Shown here: positions 11,757 through 21,136 of the stretch, one piece after another | How the letters are laid out: each line of letters begins with the position of its first letter | Position numbering within the stretch: position 1 is the stretch's first letter | Source: Culex pipiens pallens | Taxonomy: Eukaryota > Arthropoda > Insecta > Diptera > Culicidae | Direction: 5' to 3' | Assembly (NCBI RefSeq): GCF_016801865.2 | Contig: NC_068939.1 | Coordinates: forward strand, 177,341,292 to 177,405,291 | Length of the DNA stretch: 64,000 nt | Made by a program: the position numbers and the translations under genes | Notes under the pieces: model-generated | Database searches by the model: none | Told to the model about the DNA's origin: nothing | Seen by the model: only the letters and a program-made list of their open reading frames with translations

Positions 11757-12990
11757 TTTGAGCAATTCTCTACCAAAACCGGAAATGGATTTTATTTGTA
11801 TTTTTTTATTTGGCTCAGACTTTGTGGGGGCCTTCCCTATGACCAAAGAAGCTATTTTGTGTCATTGGTTCACCCATTAACACTGGAACGCCCAACGCAT
11901 GTCCAACTTACACGGACGCCCAAGCCTCCCAAAAAAGTTGGAACGGTAACTTCAACTCGCTGGTTCTCGGGCATAACTCACCCAATCAAGACGATTCTTT
12001 TTTCCAGTGATTTGTTAGGATGTCTAGATGATCCTAGAACTTTGCAGAACTTGATTTGAACAAATCTGTAATTTTTGCGACCAAAAACATCGTTCCAACT
12101 TTTTCAAAAAGACTGCCTCCGCGGAATTTTTGGCGAATTTTATTTTACACGCGAAAAAAAAAGTTGGAACGATGTTTTTGGTCGCAAAAATTACAGATTT
12201 GTTCAAATCAAGTTCTGCAAAGTTCTAGGATCATCTAGACATCCTAACAAATCACTGGAAAAAAGAATCGTCTTGATTGGGTGAGTTATGCCCGAGAACC
12301 AGCGAGTTGAAGTTACCGTTCCAACTTTTTTAGAGCCTTGGGCGTTGGAATGTTAAAGTCTCCATACAGTTTTGGCAGCTGTCCATACAAAAATGGTATG
12401 TAAATATTCAAACAACTGTAACTTTTGAGTGATTTTTTTTATCAAATTGGTGTCTTCGGCAAAGTTGTAGGTTTAGGATTATTGAGAAAAAATGAGTTCA
12501 CGGAAATTAAAATTTGCCGATTTTCATTTAACTTTTTTTTTTCACCGAAAAACATATTTCCCAAAATATATAATTTTTGATTTTTCGAAATTTTTTGATA
12601 TGTCTTAGGGGACTAAAACCCGCAACTTTTGAGCCATAGAGAAGTATGGTTTAAAATTCAGAGTTATACATTTTTGAATAAACAGAGATTTTTGAAAAAA
12701 AAAATGGAAATTTCACACAAAAAAAGTCGATTTAATTTTTTTATTTAAAATTGAATTTGCAATCGAAAAGTACCTTACACATTTTAAGATAAAGGGCTCC
12801 GTTTTCAAGATATAGCCACCGAAAGTTTGATTTCAGCAAAATATTTTAAGTTTTTCGATTTAAAAAAGTGACCATGACTTACCATTTCCAAGATTTTTTT
12901 TTTAAGTTCAGAAAATTTGCTATAAAATTGTCTAAAAGACATTGAAGATTGGACCACTGGTTGCTGAGATAAAGCAGATAAAAAAAAAAG
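11757..12990. repeat. interspersed repeat Q, copy 1 (carries a TTAA element)
   Basis: This runs from GAGCAATTCTCTACCAAAACC through the recurrent phrases TGGTGTCTTCGGCAAAGTTG and GACTAAAACC to the edge of the CCCGGGCAGACGG element. Related copies are at 35025-35620, 44145-45060 and, reversed, 53190-53450. It is interrupted by the TTAA element at 11881-12352. After the MITE and retrotransposon it resumes around 19115 (TTCTAAGTCTC and ATGAAACATTCGTG), matching 35468-35550. Confidence 0.7.
11881..12352. mobile_element. TTAA-flanked foldback MITE
   Basis: The element begins CACTGGAACGCCCAA and ends TTGGGCGTTGGAATG, with TTAA on each side (11877-11880 and 12353-12356). Arms at about 11931-12106 and 12156-12331 are almost exact complements around a loop of about 50 bp, so a transcript would form a 175-bp hairpin. 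Repeat Q without this insertion is present, reversed, at 53190-53450, with the empty site near 53318-53321. TTAA duplication is typical of piggyBac-type elements. No transposase is present. Confidence 0.85.
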
Positions 12991-13389
12991 AAACAGGAAA
13001 ATTTATGTTTTCCCGAGCAGACGGAAATAACTTGGGAATAACGTTTTTTGATATTTGAAAATACTAGGCCAATAACATTTTATGTTATTTATAACAAGAT
13101 TTGTTATTCGTCGTTATGAAATTTTTGTTATCGGATTGTTATTGTAATAACAGAATAATAACATTTTTAGTTATTCTTCGAACAAATCTTTGTTATTATT
13201 TTTTGTTATTTTAACAACTAATCCGATCATCCAGTTCGCTGATAGACTTCAAGCGAGATAGAAGTGTTTTCACCAGTCGCTAACGCATATTGAGCACTCT
13301 GTGAACACAAAAGCCATTGTTTTACTGGCATTGTTTGCCAGGGATTTTTTTTTTCCATTTGTGGATTTTTTCGGGGCGTAGCTCCCAAA

Positions 13390-14526
13390 ATGGAACCGAA
13401 ACGGGAATTCACCATCAAGCTCCGGTTTGGGGCTGAGGCCCGGAATCCGAACAACGCGGAGATCTTCAAGTTCTTCAACAAGCAAGGATGGACCAGCGAG
13501 GACTTGAGCGCAATGTACCGCGACGACCACAGCGTGTTCGTGCGGTTCAAAACGGAACCGATGATGCGCGGTGCCCTGACCAAACTGGGGCCGAAGGTCA
13601 AGTTCGACTACGACAACGGAACCTCCCTGGAAGTGCAAGTACAGGCGGCCGCAGGTACGTTCAAGTACGTCCGGATTTTCGGACTCCCCCCGGAAGTGGA
13701 CGATCGGCACATCGTTACGACGATGTCCAAGTACGGTGCCATCCAGCAGTTGGTGCGGGAACGGTATTCGGTGGAAACTGGTTTCCCGATCTGGAACGGG
13801 GTCAGGGGCCTCCACATCGAGCTGGTGTCGGAGATCCCTGCGCAGCTGACAATCCAGCACTGCAAGGCAAGGATCTACTACGACGGATTGCAGAACAAAT
13901 GCTTCGGGTGTGGGGCACTTGATCACCTTAAGGCGACCTGCCCAAAACGGAACAGTGTCAACAAGCGGCTGGCCGCGGCGGCGACACCAGCTGGCGGATC
14001 CTTTGCTAGCATCGTTGCAAACGGAACACCTGTGGAACCGTTGGGCGCATCGCCCGCATCTGGAATGGTGGTACTTAACCCCAAACCCCCAGCACCCATC
14101 AGCAAACCTAACCTCGAAGACCACGTGGAGCCGGTTGCTCCAGAGTTTACGGCTCCTGCAGAGCTGCCTGCGCTGCCGCAGGGTGGAGGGGACGAGGTCG
14201 CGGAGGAGAGCGGCGATCAGTCCATGGACGAAGACGACGACAACCAGCAAAACGAAGGAGAAGTTTCGCCAAACGGCGCAGCTTCGATGGAGACGGACGC
14301 CGCCTGGACTGAGGCGAAGGGTAAAGGCAAGAAGGGCAAGGGGAAGCGTGGTCGTCCACGAAAGCCCATCGAGTCGGACGCATCCGAGTCAGATGCGATA
14401 GGAGGAAAGCAGTTCATCGTACCAGCCCAAGGTGCCGATCTGCTGGCGGCGTTGGCGCTGCCGAAGCCGACGGGACCACGAACGAGATCGGCTTCCGAGC
14501 AACGATCACCACACGACAACAAGTAA
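13390..14526 (+). CDS. retrotransposon ORF1 (Gag-like, CCHC zinc knuckle)
   Basis: This frame encodes 378 residues starting at the first ATG after a 157-bp leader. ORF1 proteins of non-LTR elements bind the element RNA and form the ribonucleoprotein that is carried to the target. The N-terminal 190 residues look like a folded gag-like region, ending in a single CCHC knuckle: CFGCGALDHLKATC near residues 177-190 (C-x2-C-x4-H-x4-C). The rest is low-complexity, with an acidic stretch (MDEDDDNQQ) near residue 278 and a basic GKGKKGKGKRGRPRK stretch near 313 that may bind nucleic acid or act as a nuclear signal. The frame is intact. Its codons are distinctly GC-rich, unlike the AT-rich ORF2 that follows 169 bp downstream. 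Confidence 0.85.
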   Translation: MEPKREFTIKLRFGAEARNPNNAEIFKFFNKQGWTSEDLSAMYRDDHSVFVRFKTEPMMRGALTKLGPKVKFDYDNGTSLEVQVQAAAGTFKYVRIFGLPPEVDDRHIVTTMSKYGAIQQLVRERYSVETGFPIWNGVRGLHIELVSEIPAQLTIQHCKARIYYDGLQNKCFGCGALDHLKATCPKRNSVNKRLAAAATPAGGSFASIVANGTPVEPLGASPASGMVVLNPKPPAPISKPNLEDHVEPVAPEFTAPAELPALPQGGGDEVAEESGDQSMDEDDDNQQNEGEVSPNGAASMETDAAWTEAKGKGKKGKGKRGRPRKPIESDASESDAIGGKQFIVPAQGADLLAALALPKPTGPRTRSASEQRSPHDNK

Positions 14527-14695
14527 ATTATTTCATCGTACCAACACTCCTTTTCCGGATATGACCTTTGCCCACCAGTACACTGACTCTCTTCGGACAC
14601 CTTTACTAACACAAACGATACGCCAATACTAACCCATACTAACCATACTAACATATACTAATACTGATATTACTAACTCAAGTCACACTAACACA

Positions 14696-15877
14696 ATGAA
14701 CTATTCGTATTCTATTGCTACCATAAATTTAAACAGCACCAACACGACAGTTAACAAGGGATTATTGAAGGATTTTGTATATAACCACGACATCGATATA
14801 ATCTTTTTGCAAGAAGTTAGTTATGAGGATTTTTCTTTTATTTTTACACATAATGCTTTAGTTAATATTAGTTTAGATCGTAAGGGAACAGCAATACTTA
14901 TAAGGAAAACTTTTGATTACTCTGATTGTATATATGATCCATCTGGTAGAGTTATCTCAGTAATTGTAAATAATGTAAATTTTGTAAATATTTATGCGCA
15001 CTCTGGAAGTAATATGAAGAAGGAACGGGATAATTTATTTACTGAAGCTTTGACTGTACATTTAAACAAACCTTATTCTGCATCAACGTTGATTGGGGGA
15101 GATTTTAATTGTATTTTGGACGCGGCCGACACTAAAGGGCCCTACAAGAATTTTTCTTGTGGATTAAAAAGTTTGATTGATCTATTTGCTTATAAAGATA
15201 TTGCTAAACTTAGAAAAGAAAACCAATTCACCTTTTATCGAGGTGATTCCGCCTCCAGACTAGATAGGTTTTATGCACCTTCTAGTTTGGTGGAAAATGT
15301 TGTAGCTTGCTCTACATTGCCCCTCGCTTTCTCGGATCATCACTCTGTAGTAATTAAAATAAAATATTTAAATGGAAACTTATTGACAAAAGGGCGTGGC
15401 TATTGGAAAGTCAACCCTTCTTTACTTTCAATGAATAATATAACTGAAAATTTTAAACAAGAGTATGAAAATCTTAAGGAAAGGAATGTATATAATTATA
15501 ACTTTAACAGGTGGTGGAATCAACATTTTAAAAATAAAGTAAAACAATTTTATAAAAATGAAAGTTACAATTTAAATCTTACTGTCAGGAATTCTAAGTC
15601 GGCTCTTTTGGGTTCTCTAAACAATTTATCGAAGCGTTTGGTTGAAGGGGAAAATGTGGCAGATGAAATGAGTATTGTTAAATCTAAACTAATGAATTTA
15701 GAACAAAATCGGTTGAAAAATCTTGGGGAAAAAATGTCGTCGAGCACAATTGCAGAGGGGGAAAAAATAACAGTTTATCAGCTTTCAAATTCGATACATC
15801 GTGGAAGTTCTTTCGGTCTTCGTTTGAGAGACATTTCAAATGGAAATATTATTACTGAAAGTGTTAATTTAATCTAA
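14696..15877 (+). CDS. retrotransposon ORF2, N-terminal part (APE-type endonuclease), truncated
   Basis: This is the first part of the ORF2 polyprotein. It holds an apurinic-endonuclease-like domain that nicks the target DNA for target-primed reverse transcription. Motifs in order are ATINLNS near residue 8, FLQEVSYEDF near 39 with the catalytic Glu, VNIYAHSG near 100, GGDFNCILDA near 139, SRLDRFYAP near 191 and SDHHSVV near 213; all look intact. The frame then runs into a linker (about residues 230-390) and stops at TAA (15875-15877), which lies inside the inserted foldback element. The last three or so residues are therefore encoded by that insert. ORF2 resumes at about 16638. Codon use is AT-rich. 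Confidence 0.85.
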   Translation: MNYSYSIATINLNSTNTTVNKGLLKDFVYNHDIDIIFLQEVSYEDFSFIFTHNALVNISLDRKGTAILIRKTFDYSDCIYDPSGRVISVIVNNVNFVNIYAHSGSNMKKERDNLFTEALTVHLNKPYSASTLIGGDFNCILDAADTKGPYKNFSCGLKSLIDLFAYKDIAKLRKENQFTFYRGDSASRLDRFYAPSSLVENVVACSTLPLAFSDHHSVVIKIKYLNGNLLTKGRGYWKVNPSLLSMNNITENFKQEYENLKERNVYNYNFNRWWNQHFKNKVKQFYKNESYNLNLTVRNSKSALLGSLNNLSKRLVEGENVADEMSIVKSKLMNLEQNRLKNLGEKMSSSTIAEGEKITVYQLSNSIHRGSSFGLRLRDISNGNIITESVNLI

Positions 15878-16633
15878 TCGGTCTTTATCGGTGAAATCTG
15901 ACGCAAATTTTAGAGGAAAGATAATGAAATTTTAGGTGGATAGGTCGACTAAGAGTCATAGAAGAAGATATAAAGGACGGAAAACTAAGTCAGCGAAGGG
16001 CCATTTGAGGAAGTATGTGTGTGTGATCAAGTCTTTTAGCCTTCTAATTTGGCTCTGTACAAGTACTGAGCGAAACACACAGTAAATGTACAGAGACAAC
16101 TTATTCCTGCAGCGTCATCCATATGACTCCCGGACGGCCAAAAGAAATGATCGCACACCGCCTATACATACAACCGGCACGTTACTTTGGTTCTACCGAT
16201 GGAGCGCAAGGGTAATGCAGTACGGCTTTGTCTTGAATACCAAGCTACCAGAGCAAAAGCTCAAGACACATCCCAGAAATATCCGAACGCAATAAATGTC
16301 ATCGGTAGAACCAAAGTAACGTGCCGGTTGTATGTATAGGCGGTGTGCGATCATTTCTTTTGGCCGTCCGGGAGTCATATGGATGACGCTGCAGGAATAA
16401 GTTGTCTCTGTACATTTACTGTGTGTTTCGCTCAGTACTTGTACAGAGCCAAATTAGAAGGCTAAAAGACTTGATCACACACACATACTTCCTCAAATGG
16501 CCCTTCGCTGACTTAGTTTTCCGTCCTTTATATCTTCTTCTATGACTCTTAGTCGACCTATCCACCTAAAATTTCATTATCTTTCCTCTAAAATTTGCGT
16601 CAGATTTCACCGATAAAGACCGATTAGATTAAA
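15868..16633. mobile_element. foldback element with 340-bp inverted arms, inserted in ORF2
   Basis: Arms 15862-16201 and 16300-16639 are complementary over 340 bp; I compared them throughout and saw no mismatch. The loop is 98 bp. TTAA at 15864-15867 and 16634-16637 is the likely target duplication, which gives a 766-bp element. The ends read TTTAATCTAATCGG and its complement. It has no transposase. It introduces a stop in ORF2. Joining the ORF2 halves at a single TTAA would leave them one base out of register, so ORF2 also has a frameshift nearby or the assumed duplication is wrong. Confidence 0.85.
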
Positions 16634-16663
16634 TTAACATCAGTTCTCGGTGACCAAAACAAT

Positions 16664-18784
16664 ATGGGTATTACTGAAAGTGCCAAAATCGGCCCCATGG
16701 TGCACAGCTTCTTTTCGGAACAGTACAATAATGTTTCAGATCTTGTTGACCAAGACGAAGCAGATGACATTTTACAAAATGTAACCAAGAATTTAACGAT
16801 TGAGGAAAAACAAAGTTTGGAAGAGCACATAAGTGTTGAAGAAATCGCTGCAACCTTAAAATTATGCAACCGAAAAAAGTCGCCGGGCCCGGACGGGCTG
16901 ACTTATGAATTTTATCTAACTCACTTTGAAATTTTAAAATTTGATATTTGTAAACTTTTTAATGCATATCTTAGTGGAGAATTAATTCCCCCAAAAGAAT
17001 TTTCTGAAGGAATAATAACCTTGATACCTATAAAAGGTGACACATCTCTTTTTCAGAATCAAAGACCAATCAGCTTATTAAACACAGATTATAAACTTTT
17101 TACAAAAATAATTGCTAATAGGATACAATCAAAAATTGGAAATTTAATAGATATAGGACAAAGTGCATGTATTGCAGGGCGTTCATGCACAGATAATCTT
17201 AATGATGTTCGACGTATTTTAACAAAATCAATTGAAAGTAAGAGCTTCAAAGGTTTTTTGCTTAGTTTGGATCTCGAAAAAGCTTTTGACAAAGTTAGTC
17301 ATAATTTTCTTTGGATTGTTTTAAAAAGGTTTGGATTTTCAGATAAATTGATTAGTTGCTTGAAGTGTTTATATGGGAAGGCTACTTCTAAAATATTGTT
17401 CAATGGTTTTCTTACGGAGGAGATAAGAATAAAGTGTTCGGTCCGTCAAGGCTGTCCTTTAAGTATGATTTTATTTGTTTTATATATAGAACCTCTTATT
17501 CGGAATATTGATCAGGCCATACTCGGGGTTCTTACGTTTAATAAGTTTCTCAGAGTAATTGCCTTCGCTGATGACTTGAATGTGTTTCTTAGAAGCAATG
17601 AAGAGTTTGATATTGTCCTCAATATTATTGACTCTTTCTCTAAATGTTCAAAAATAAAGTTAAACAAAGATAAGTCATGTTTTTGGAGAATTAATAATTG
17701 TAAGGGAGGCCCTTTTATGGTTAAAGAAACAGAAAATTTAAATTTGCTCGGCGTGACCTTTAAGAGCAATTGGAGCAATACTATTGATTATAACTACGAA
17801 AAATTAATAAATGGGATAAAATATAGGATCAATTTGAACAATTTTCGAACAATGGATTTAATTCAAAAAGTTTGGTATTTGAACACATTTATTTTATCTA
17901 AGTTGTGGTATCTCTCACAAGTTTTACCACCGAAAAATAAGCACATTGCTTCAATTAGAAAAATTTCGGGAATGTTTCTTTGGAAAGGTTATATTTTTAG
18001 AGTTGATAAAAGGCAGCTGTATTTAGATATGGACCGTGGTGGATTGGGATTCATTGATCCAGAAGCCAAGTGCAAAGCCTTATTTATAAAAAATATTTTA
18101 AAAGAAACAGATGATAACTCTCAGAATGAAAAATACTTATTGAATTTTAATCATTTGCAAAGATTAACGAGAAATGGCAAGGAATGGATTGAGGAATCAA
18201 AAAGGCTGATTAACGATAATATTCAAATTAAATGTACTAAACAACTATACCGTACTTTCATTGATCAATACAATTTTACACCACGTATTGAAACAGAGTT
18301 TCCTTCAATAAACTGGAACATACTTTGGAATTTAATGAATCAACCATATTTTTTGTCACATGATAAATCTAAACTTTATTTACTTTTCAACGATCTTGTA
18401 CCAAACAAGCGCAAATTATTGCATTATAATATAGGAAGAGTGGAAAATGAAATTTGTGAAGTTTGTGGTGAGATTGACACTAATCTGCATCGAGTTCGAA
18501 GTTGTATAGCGGGGAAAGAAATTCGCGATTGGGTTTTTGAAATTTTTCGCAAAAGGTTCGCAGTTTCGGCTAAGCAAATAGATGATCTGTTTTTCTGGCG
18601 TATTGATACCGAAAGTTTTCCCCAAAGGGCTGCGATGTGGCTTGCTGTACACTTTGTCGCTTACTGTGTGGATAAATTTCCCCGTTTCAATTTGTTTATT
18701 TTCCAGAGGAGCATAAGAGAGTTTAGATGGAATTCGAAAGGTTTAGTGAAGAAGTATTTTAAGGATTATTTAAACATTTGTTAA
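16664..18784 (+). CDS. retrotransposon ORF2, C-terminal part (reverse transcriptase)
   Basis: This is the remainder of ORF2 after the inserted element. The frame is open from before the ATG at 16664 (back to about 16622), so the ATG is not a real start. It encodes the reverse transcriptase. Motifs in order: KKSPGPDGLTYEFY near residue 71, RPISLLNTDYKLFTKI near 133, LLSLDLEKAFDKVSH near 197 with the first catalytic Asp, RQGCPLSMILFVLYIEPL near 261, and FADDLNVFL near 302 with the paired catalytic Asps. A thumb region follows, and near residue 603 a C-terminal Cys/His motif, CEVCGEIDTNLHRVRSC. I see no RNase H domain. The RT motifs are intact, so the copy is young apart from the insertion. Confidence 0.88.
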   Translation: MGITESAKIGPMVHSFFSEQYNNVSDLVDQDEADDILQNVTKNLTIEEKQSLEEHISVEEIAATLKLCNRKKSPGPDGLTYEFYLTHFEILKFDICKLFNAYLSGELIPPKEFSEGIITLIPIKGDTSLFQNQRPISLLNTDYKLFTKIIANRIQSKIGNLIDIGQSACIAGRSCTDNLNDVRRILTKSIESKSFKGFLLSLDLEKAFDKVSHNFLWIVLKRFGFSDKLISCLKCLYGKATSKILFNGFLTEEIRIKCSVRQGCPLSMILFVLYIEPLIRNIDQAILGVLTFNKFLRVIAFADDLNVFLRSNEEFDIVLNIIDSFSKCSKIKLNKDKSCFWRINNCKGGPFMVKETENLNLLGVTFKSNWSNTIDYNYEKLINGIKYRINLNNFRTMDLIQKVWYLNTFILSKLWYLSQVLPPKNKHIASIRKISGMFLWKGYIFRVDKRQLYLDMDRGGLGFIDPEAKCKALFIKNILKETDDNSQNEKYLLNFNHLQRLTRNGKEWIEESKRLINDNIQIKCTKQLYRTFIDQYNFTPRIETEFPSINWNILWNLMNQPYFLSHDKSKLYLLFNDLVPNKRKLLHYNIGRVENEICEVCGEIDTNLHRVRSCIAGKEIRDWVFEIFRKRFAVSAKQIDDLFFWRIDTESFPQRAAMWLAVHFVAYCVDKFPRFNLFIFQRSIREFRWNSKGLVKKYFKDYLNIC

Positions 18785-19114
18785 AAAAGCTTAGGGAATT
18801 GATGTCGTCGTGTGTGGTGCCTGCATTTTGTAAAGATACAATGCAATAGAAAAATAAAGGATGTTTTAGAAAAAAAAAAAAATCATCCCAATAACAGTTG
18901 GCGGTATTCTTCCATAACAAAAAATGTTATTCCAAAGTTGTTTTGGCTTTCAATCAAAATCAGACCAATAACAAATTTTGTTATGATAACATAAACTGTT
19001 ATTAAACTCTTATGCAAAAATGGATTTGTCATGAAGATTCCATAACACATTCTGTTATTTTAACAGTATTTGTTATTGAAATGGCATGAATTTTGTTATT
19101 ACCGTCTGCCCGGG

Positions 19115-19826
19115 TTCTAAGTCTCTTCCGACTTTAATGTTGAAACATGAAACATTCGTGTGATTTTTCGATATTTTCGAAAACAATATTTTGAATTTTT
19201 TTTAATCAAGACTAACATTTCAAAAGGGCGTAATATTGAATGTATGGCCCTTTGAAATTTTAATTACTTCGTCGAAAATTTCTTAATTATTTAGAAATAA
19301 TATTTCCTGAAATTGGAATCACGAAAAACATTAAAGAAAACACTGGAATTTGAATATTTCACCATCTTTGTTTCGATGAATTAAACTAATCGCATCAAAA
19401 CATTTCCAAACAACAACAAAAAAAAGCAACCATTTGGAATTTTAAGTTGAAATCACGAAAAACACAAAAAACACTTGAATTAAAATATAGGATCAGTTTT
19501 GTTCGAAGAAAGGAAAAAAAAGAAGAAGAAGAAATATGCAAATATTTTTGATAAAAAGACTTTTATGGTTTGAATCTTGTTTAAAAATACCTAACAGCAT
19601 TTATTTGAATGTCTAAAGATCAAATTTGAAAAATTTAACTTTTTGCTTTAAACTGAACTGCTAGGACCAAAAAAATGTTTTTTTTTTCGAAACGTAAAAC
19701 ATATTTTTTTACTGATCGACTGTCAAAAGAAATTAATATGAAAATATAAAAATTCTACATGAAGTTTAAAGCACAAAATATTTAAAAAAAAACTTTTAAT
19801 CTTACATTTCTAGTAATTACACCTAC
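19115..19826. other. intron sequence; tail of repeat Q then nothing recognised
   Basis: The first ~150 bp continue repeat Q beyond the split MITE (GTTGAAACATGAAACATTCG, then AATCAAGACTAACATTTC). The remainder is A/T-rich with no recognisable feature up to the splice donor at 19826. Confidence 0.45.
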
Positions 19827-19885
19827 CTGTGTTTGATGTGGTGAACAGAAAGCTTTCGGAGAAATCACTCCAACCATACCGGTTT
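19827..19885 (-). CDS. Klingon-like gene, 59-bp exon (end of FnIII domain)
   Basis: This short exon reads NRYGWSDFSESFLFTTSNT after completing an Arg codon split as AG|A with the upstream exon. It ends with the first base of the Asp codon of the last exon. The acceptor is CATTTCTAG and the donor CAG|GTAGGT. The NRYGWSDFS stretch is the last strand of the fibronectin-III domain and is typical of this family. It is isolated between introns of 10.2 and 10.0 kb, both full of inverted repeats, so gene predictors may miss it. Confidence 0.88.
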
Positions 19886-21136
19886 CTAGAAATGCCATTT
19901 CCAGATGCGAGTTATTTTTGCCATTTCAGTGTCAAACGAGACACGGGGAAAGGTTGATGGTGTTCGTTGAAAGCAGCATGAAACGAGTAATTAGAAGAGG
20001 AAAAAATGTTGTAGGATTATATTTGGGTTTATGGCTTTGGTTTCATTCAAGTTAAATTTATTTTTTTCTAAATAATAAACTGTAGTTCTGAAAATATGTG
20101 CAATACCCACTCGAAAATAAACTATTCCACCGATAATTCAATAACCCAACCCAAATCATGACTCCTCAACCACGTAAGCAAAAAAGGGTCAACCACCACC
20201 GCTCCCGGGCCCGGCTGGCAGCTGTCCTTAATTTTGGCATCTTCAAGAGTTACGACCTAGCGCACCGTTTGACCTTTTCCTGTCCCGAGAATCGATACGA
20301 AGCCCAACCAACCCAAGCCGAAAACCTCAGGGCCATGATTTACGGTTATTAATATTCCATTTTCCCATTTTGCCGTGGCTGCCATCTGCCAAAGATAGAT
20401 CATCCCTTCGAACCGATTGGGCCAGATGTACTGGTGGTGGTGGCCCTATTAAAACCCCGGAACGATCGATTAGGAAAGCATTCCGGGATTCACCAGGACG
20501 ACGACGACGACGAAACCAAAAGATGGCAATAATAATTTGTCACTGGTAATAGCTGTCAGGCCGACATTCCCCACTAGAAGAAGGTTGAGAGTTCTGCCTC
20601 CTCGAACTACGACAACAACAAAAAAGCTCTCCCACAAAGCTCACTTTTATTCAATCAGGCACGTTCGACGACGAGCTTTTCTTGTCAGTTTTCTCCAACC
20701 ACTTCTTGCGCTACTCTTCTGAAGAGTGAGTCTCGTGTGCAGCAATGCATCGATAATGATCCATGGTGCATGACGTTCGACGTTTTTTGCCCCCCTTGAA
20801 CCGTTGAACATGCAATGCAATGCCAATTGGAAAAGAGACCTGGTGGGAACTTCGGTCGTCGTGGTGTTTGGGCCCTGCTGATGTGACACCCACCGGAAGA
20901 GTATGCAAAAACCACATCAGTATTGTCAGAATGTCCTCCCAGACCGACTCCTCAGATCCACCACCAGCATCCACAAGAGCAGAAGCAGAACTAGCGAGAG
21001 AACAAACGTAAAACCCGGGTGCAATCCGACGGATGATTACGGATTGTGGTTCTGGGATTGTGACCTGCTGGGATAGCGGTGTGGACGGCATCAGCTGCCT
21101 GCACTGAACAAGATTAGAGAGAATGGGACTAGGGTT
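19886..21136. other. intron sequence, single-copy-looking block, no gene recognised
   Basis: From about 20110 to 21130 the composition is mixed and looks unique, with words such as CCCGGGCCCGGCTGGCAGCTG. Several frames of 60-126 residues occur on both strands but none shows a domain or plausible splice structure. A conserved intronic or regulatory block is possible but cannot be shown from this sequence. Confidence 0.4.

Larger units (their letters stand above)
13233..18881 (+). mobile_element. non-LTR retrotransposon (Tx1/L1-like), full-length, nested
   Basis: The element begins AGTTCGCTGATAG, carries two open reading frames on the plus strand and ends in an A-rich tail. It is flanked by ATCATCC at 13226-13232 and 18882-18888, a 7-bp target duplication inside the middle of a MITE. 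Its 5' leader is 157 bp, the spacer between frames 169 bp and the 3' UTR about 97 bp. The RT contains RPISLLNTDYKLFTKIIANR, a sequence style I associate with the L1/Tx1 group rather than Jockey or RTE; that assignment is from memory. ORF2 is broken by a 766-bp foldback element, so this copy cannot make an intact ORF2 protein. Confidence 0.85.
13012..19114. mobile_element. CCCGGGCAGACGG MITE, copy A, split by a retrotransposon
   Basis: The left part is 13012-13232 and starts CCCGAGCAGACGG; the right part is 18882-19114 and ends CCGTCTGCCCGGG. Removing the retrotransposon and one copy of its 7-bp duplication leaves 447 bp, the same length as intact copies at 21689-22135 and 22872-23318. The flanks TTATGTTTT and TTCTAAGTCT match an uninterrupted TTATGTTTTCTAAGTCT at 35461-35477, which implies a 2-bp TT target duplication. 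Confidence 0.85.

Noticed and set aside
12024..12238. Two opposite-strand frames starting with the same MNKSVIFATKN peptide
   Set aside because: They are the two arms of the TTAA foldback element read on opposite strands.
13270..14250. A 326-residue minus-strand frame
   Set aside because: It is the antisense shadow of the GC-rich retrotransposon ORF1, which has the zinc knuckle and proper context.
20158..21091. Several 60-126 residue frames in a mixed-composition block
   Set aside because: They overlap on both strands, show no domain or splice context and lie inside an intron of the adhesion gene.
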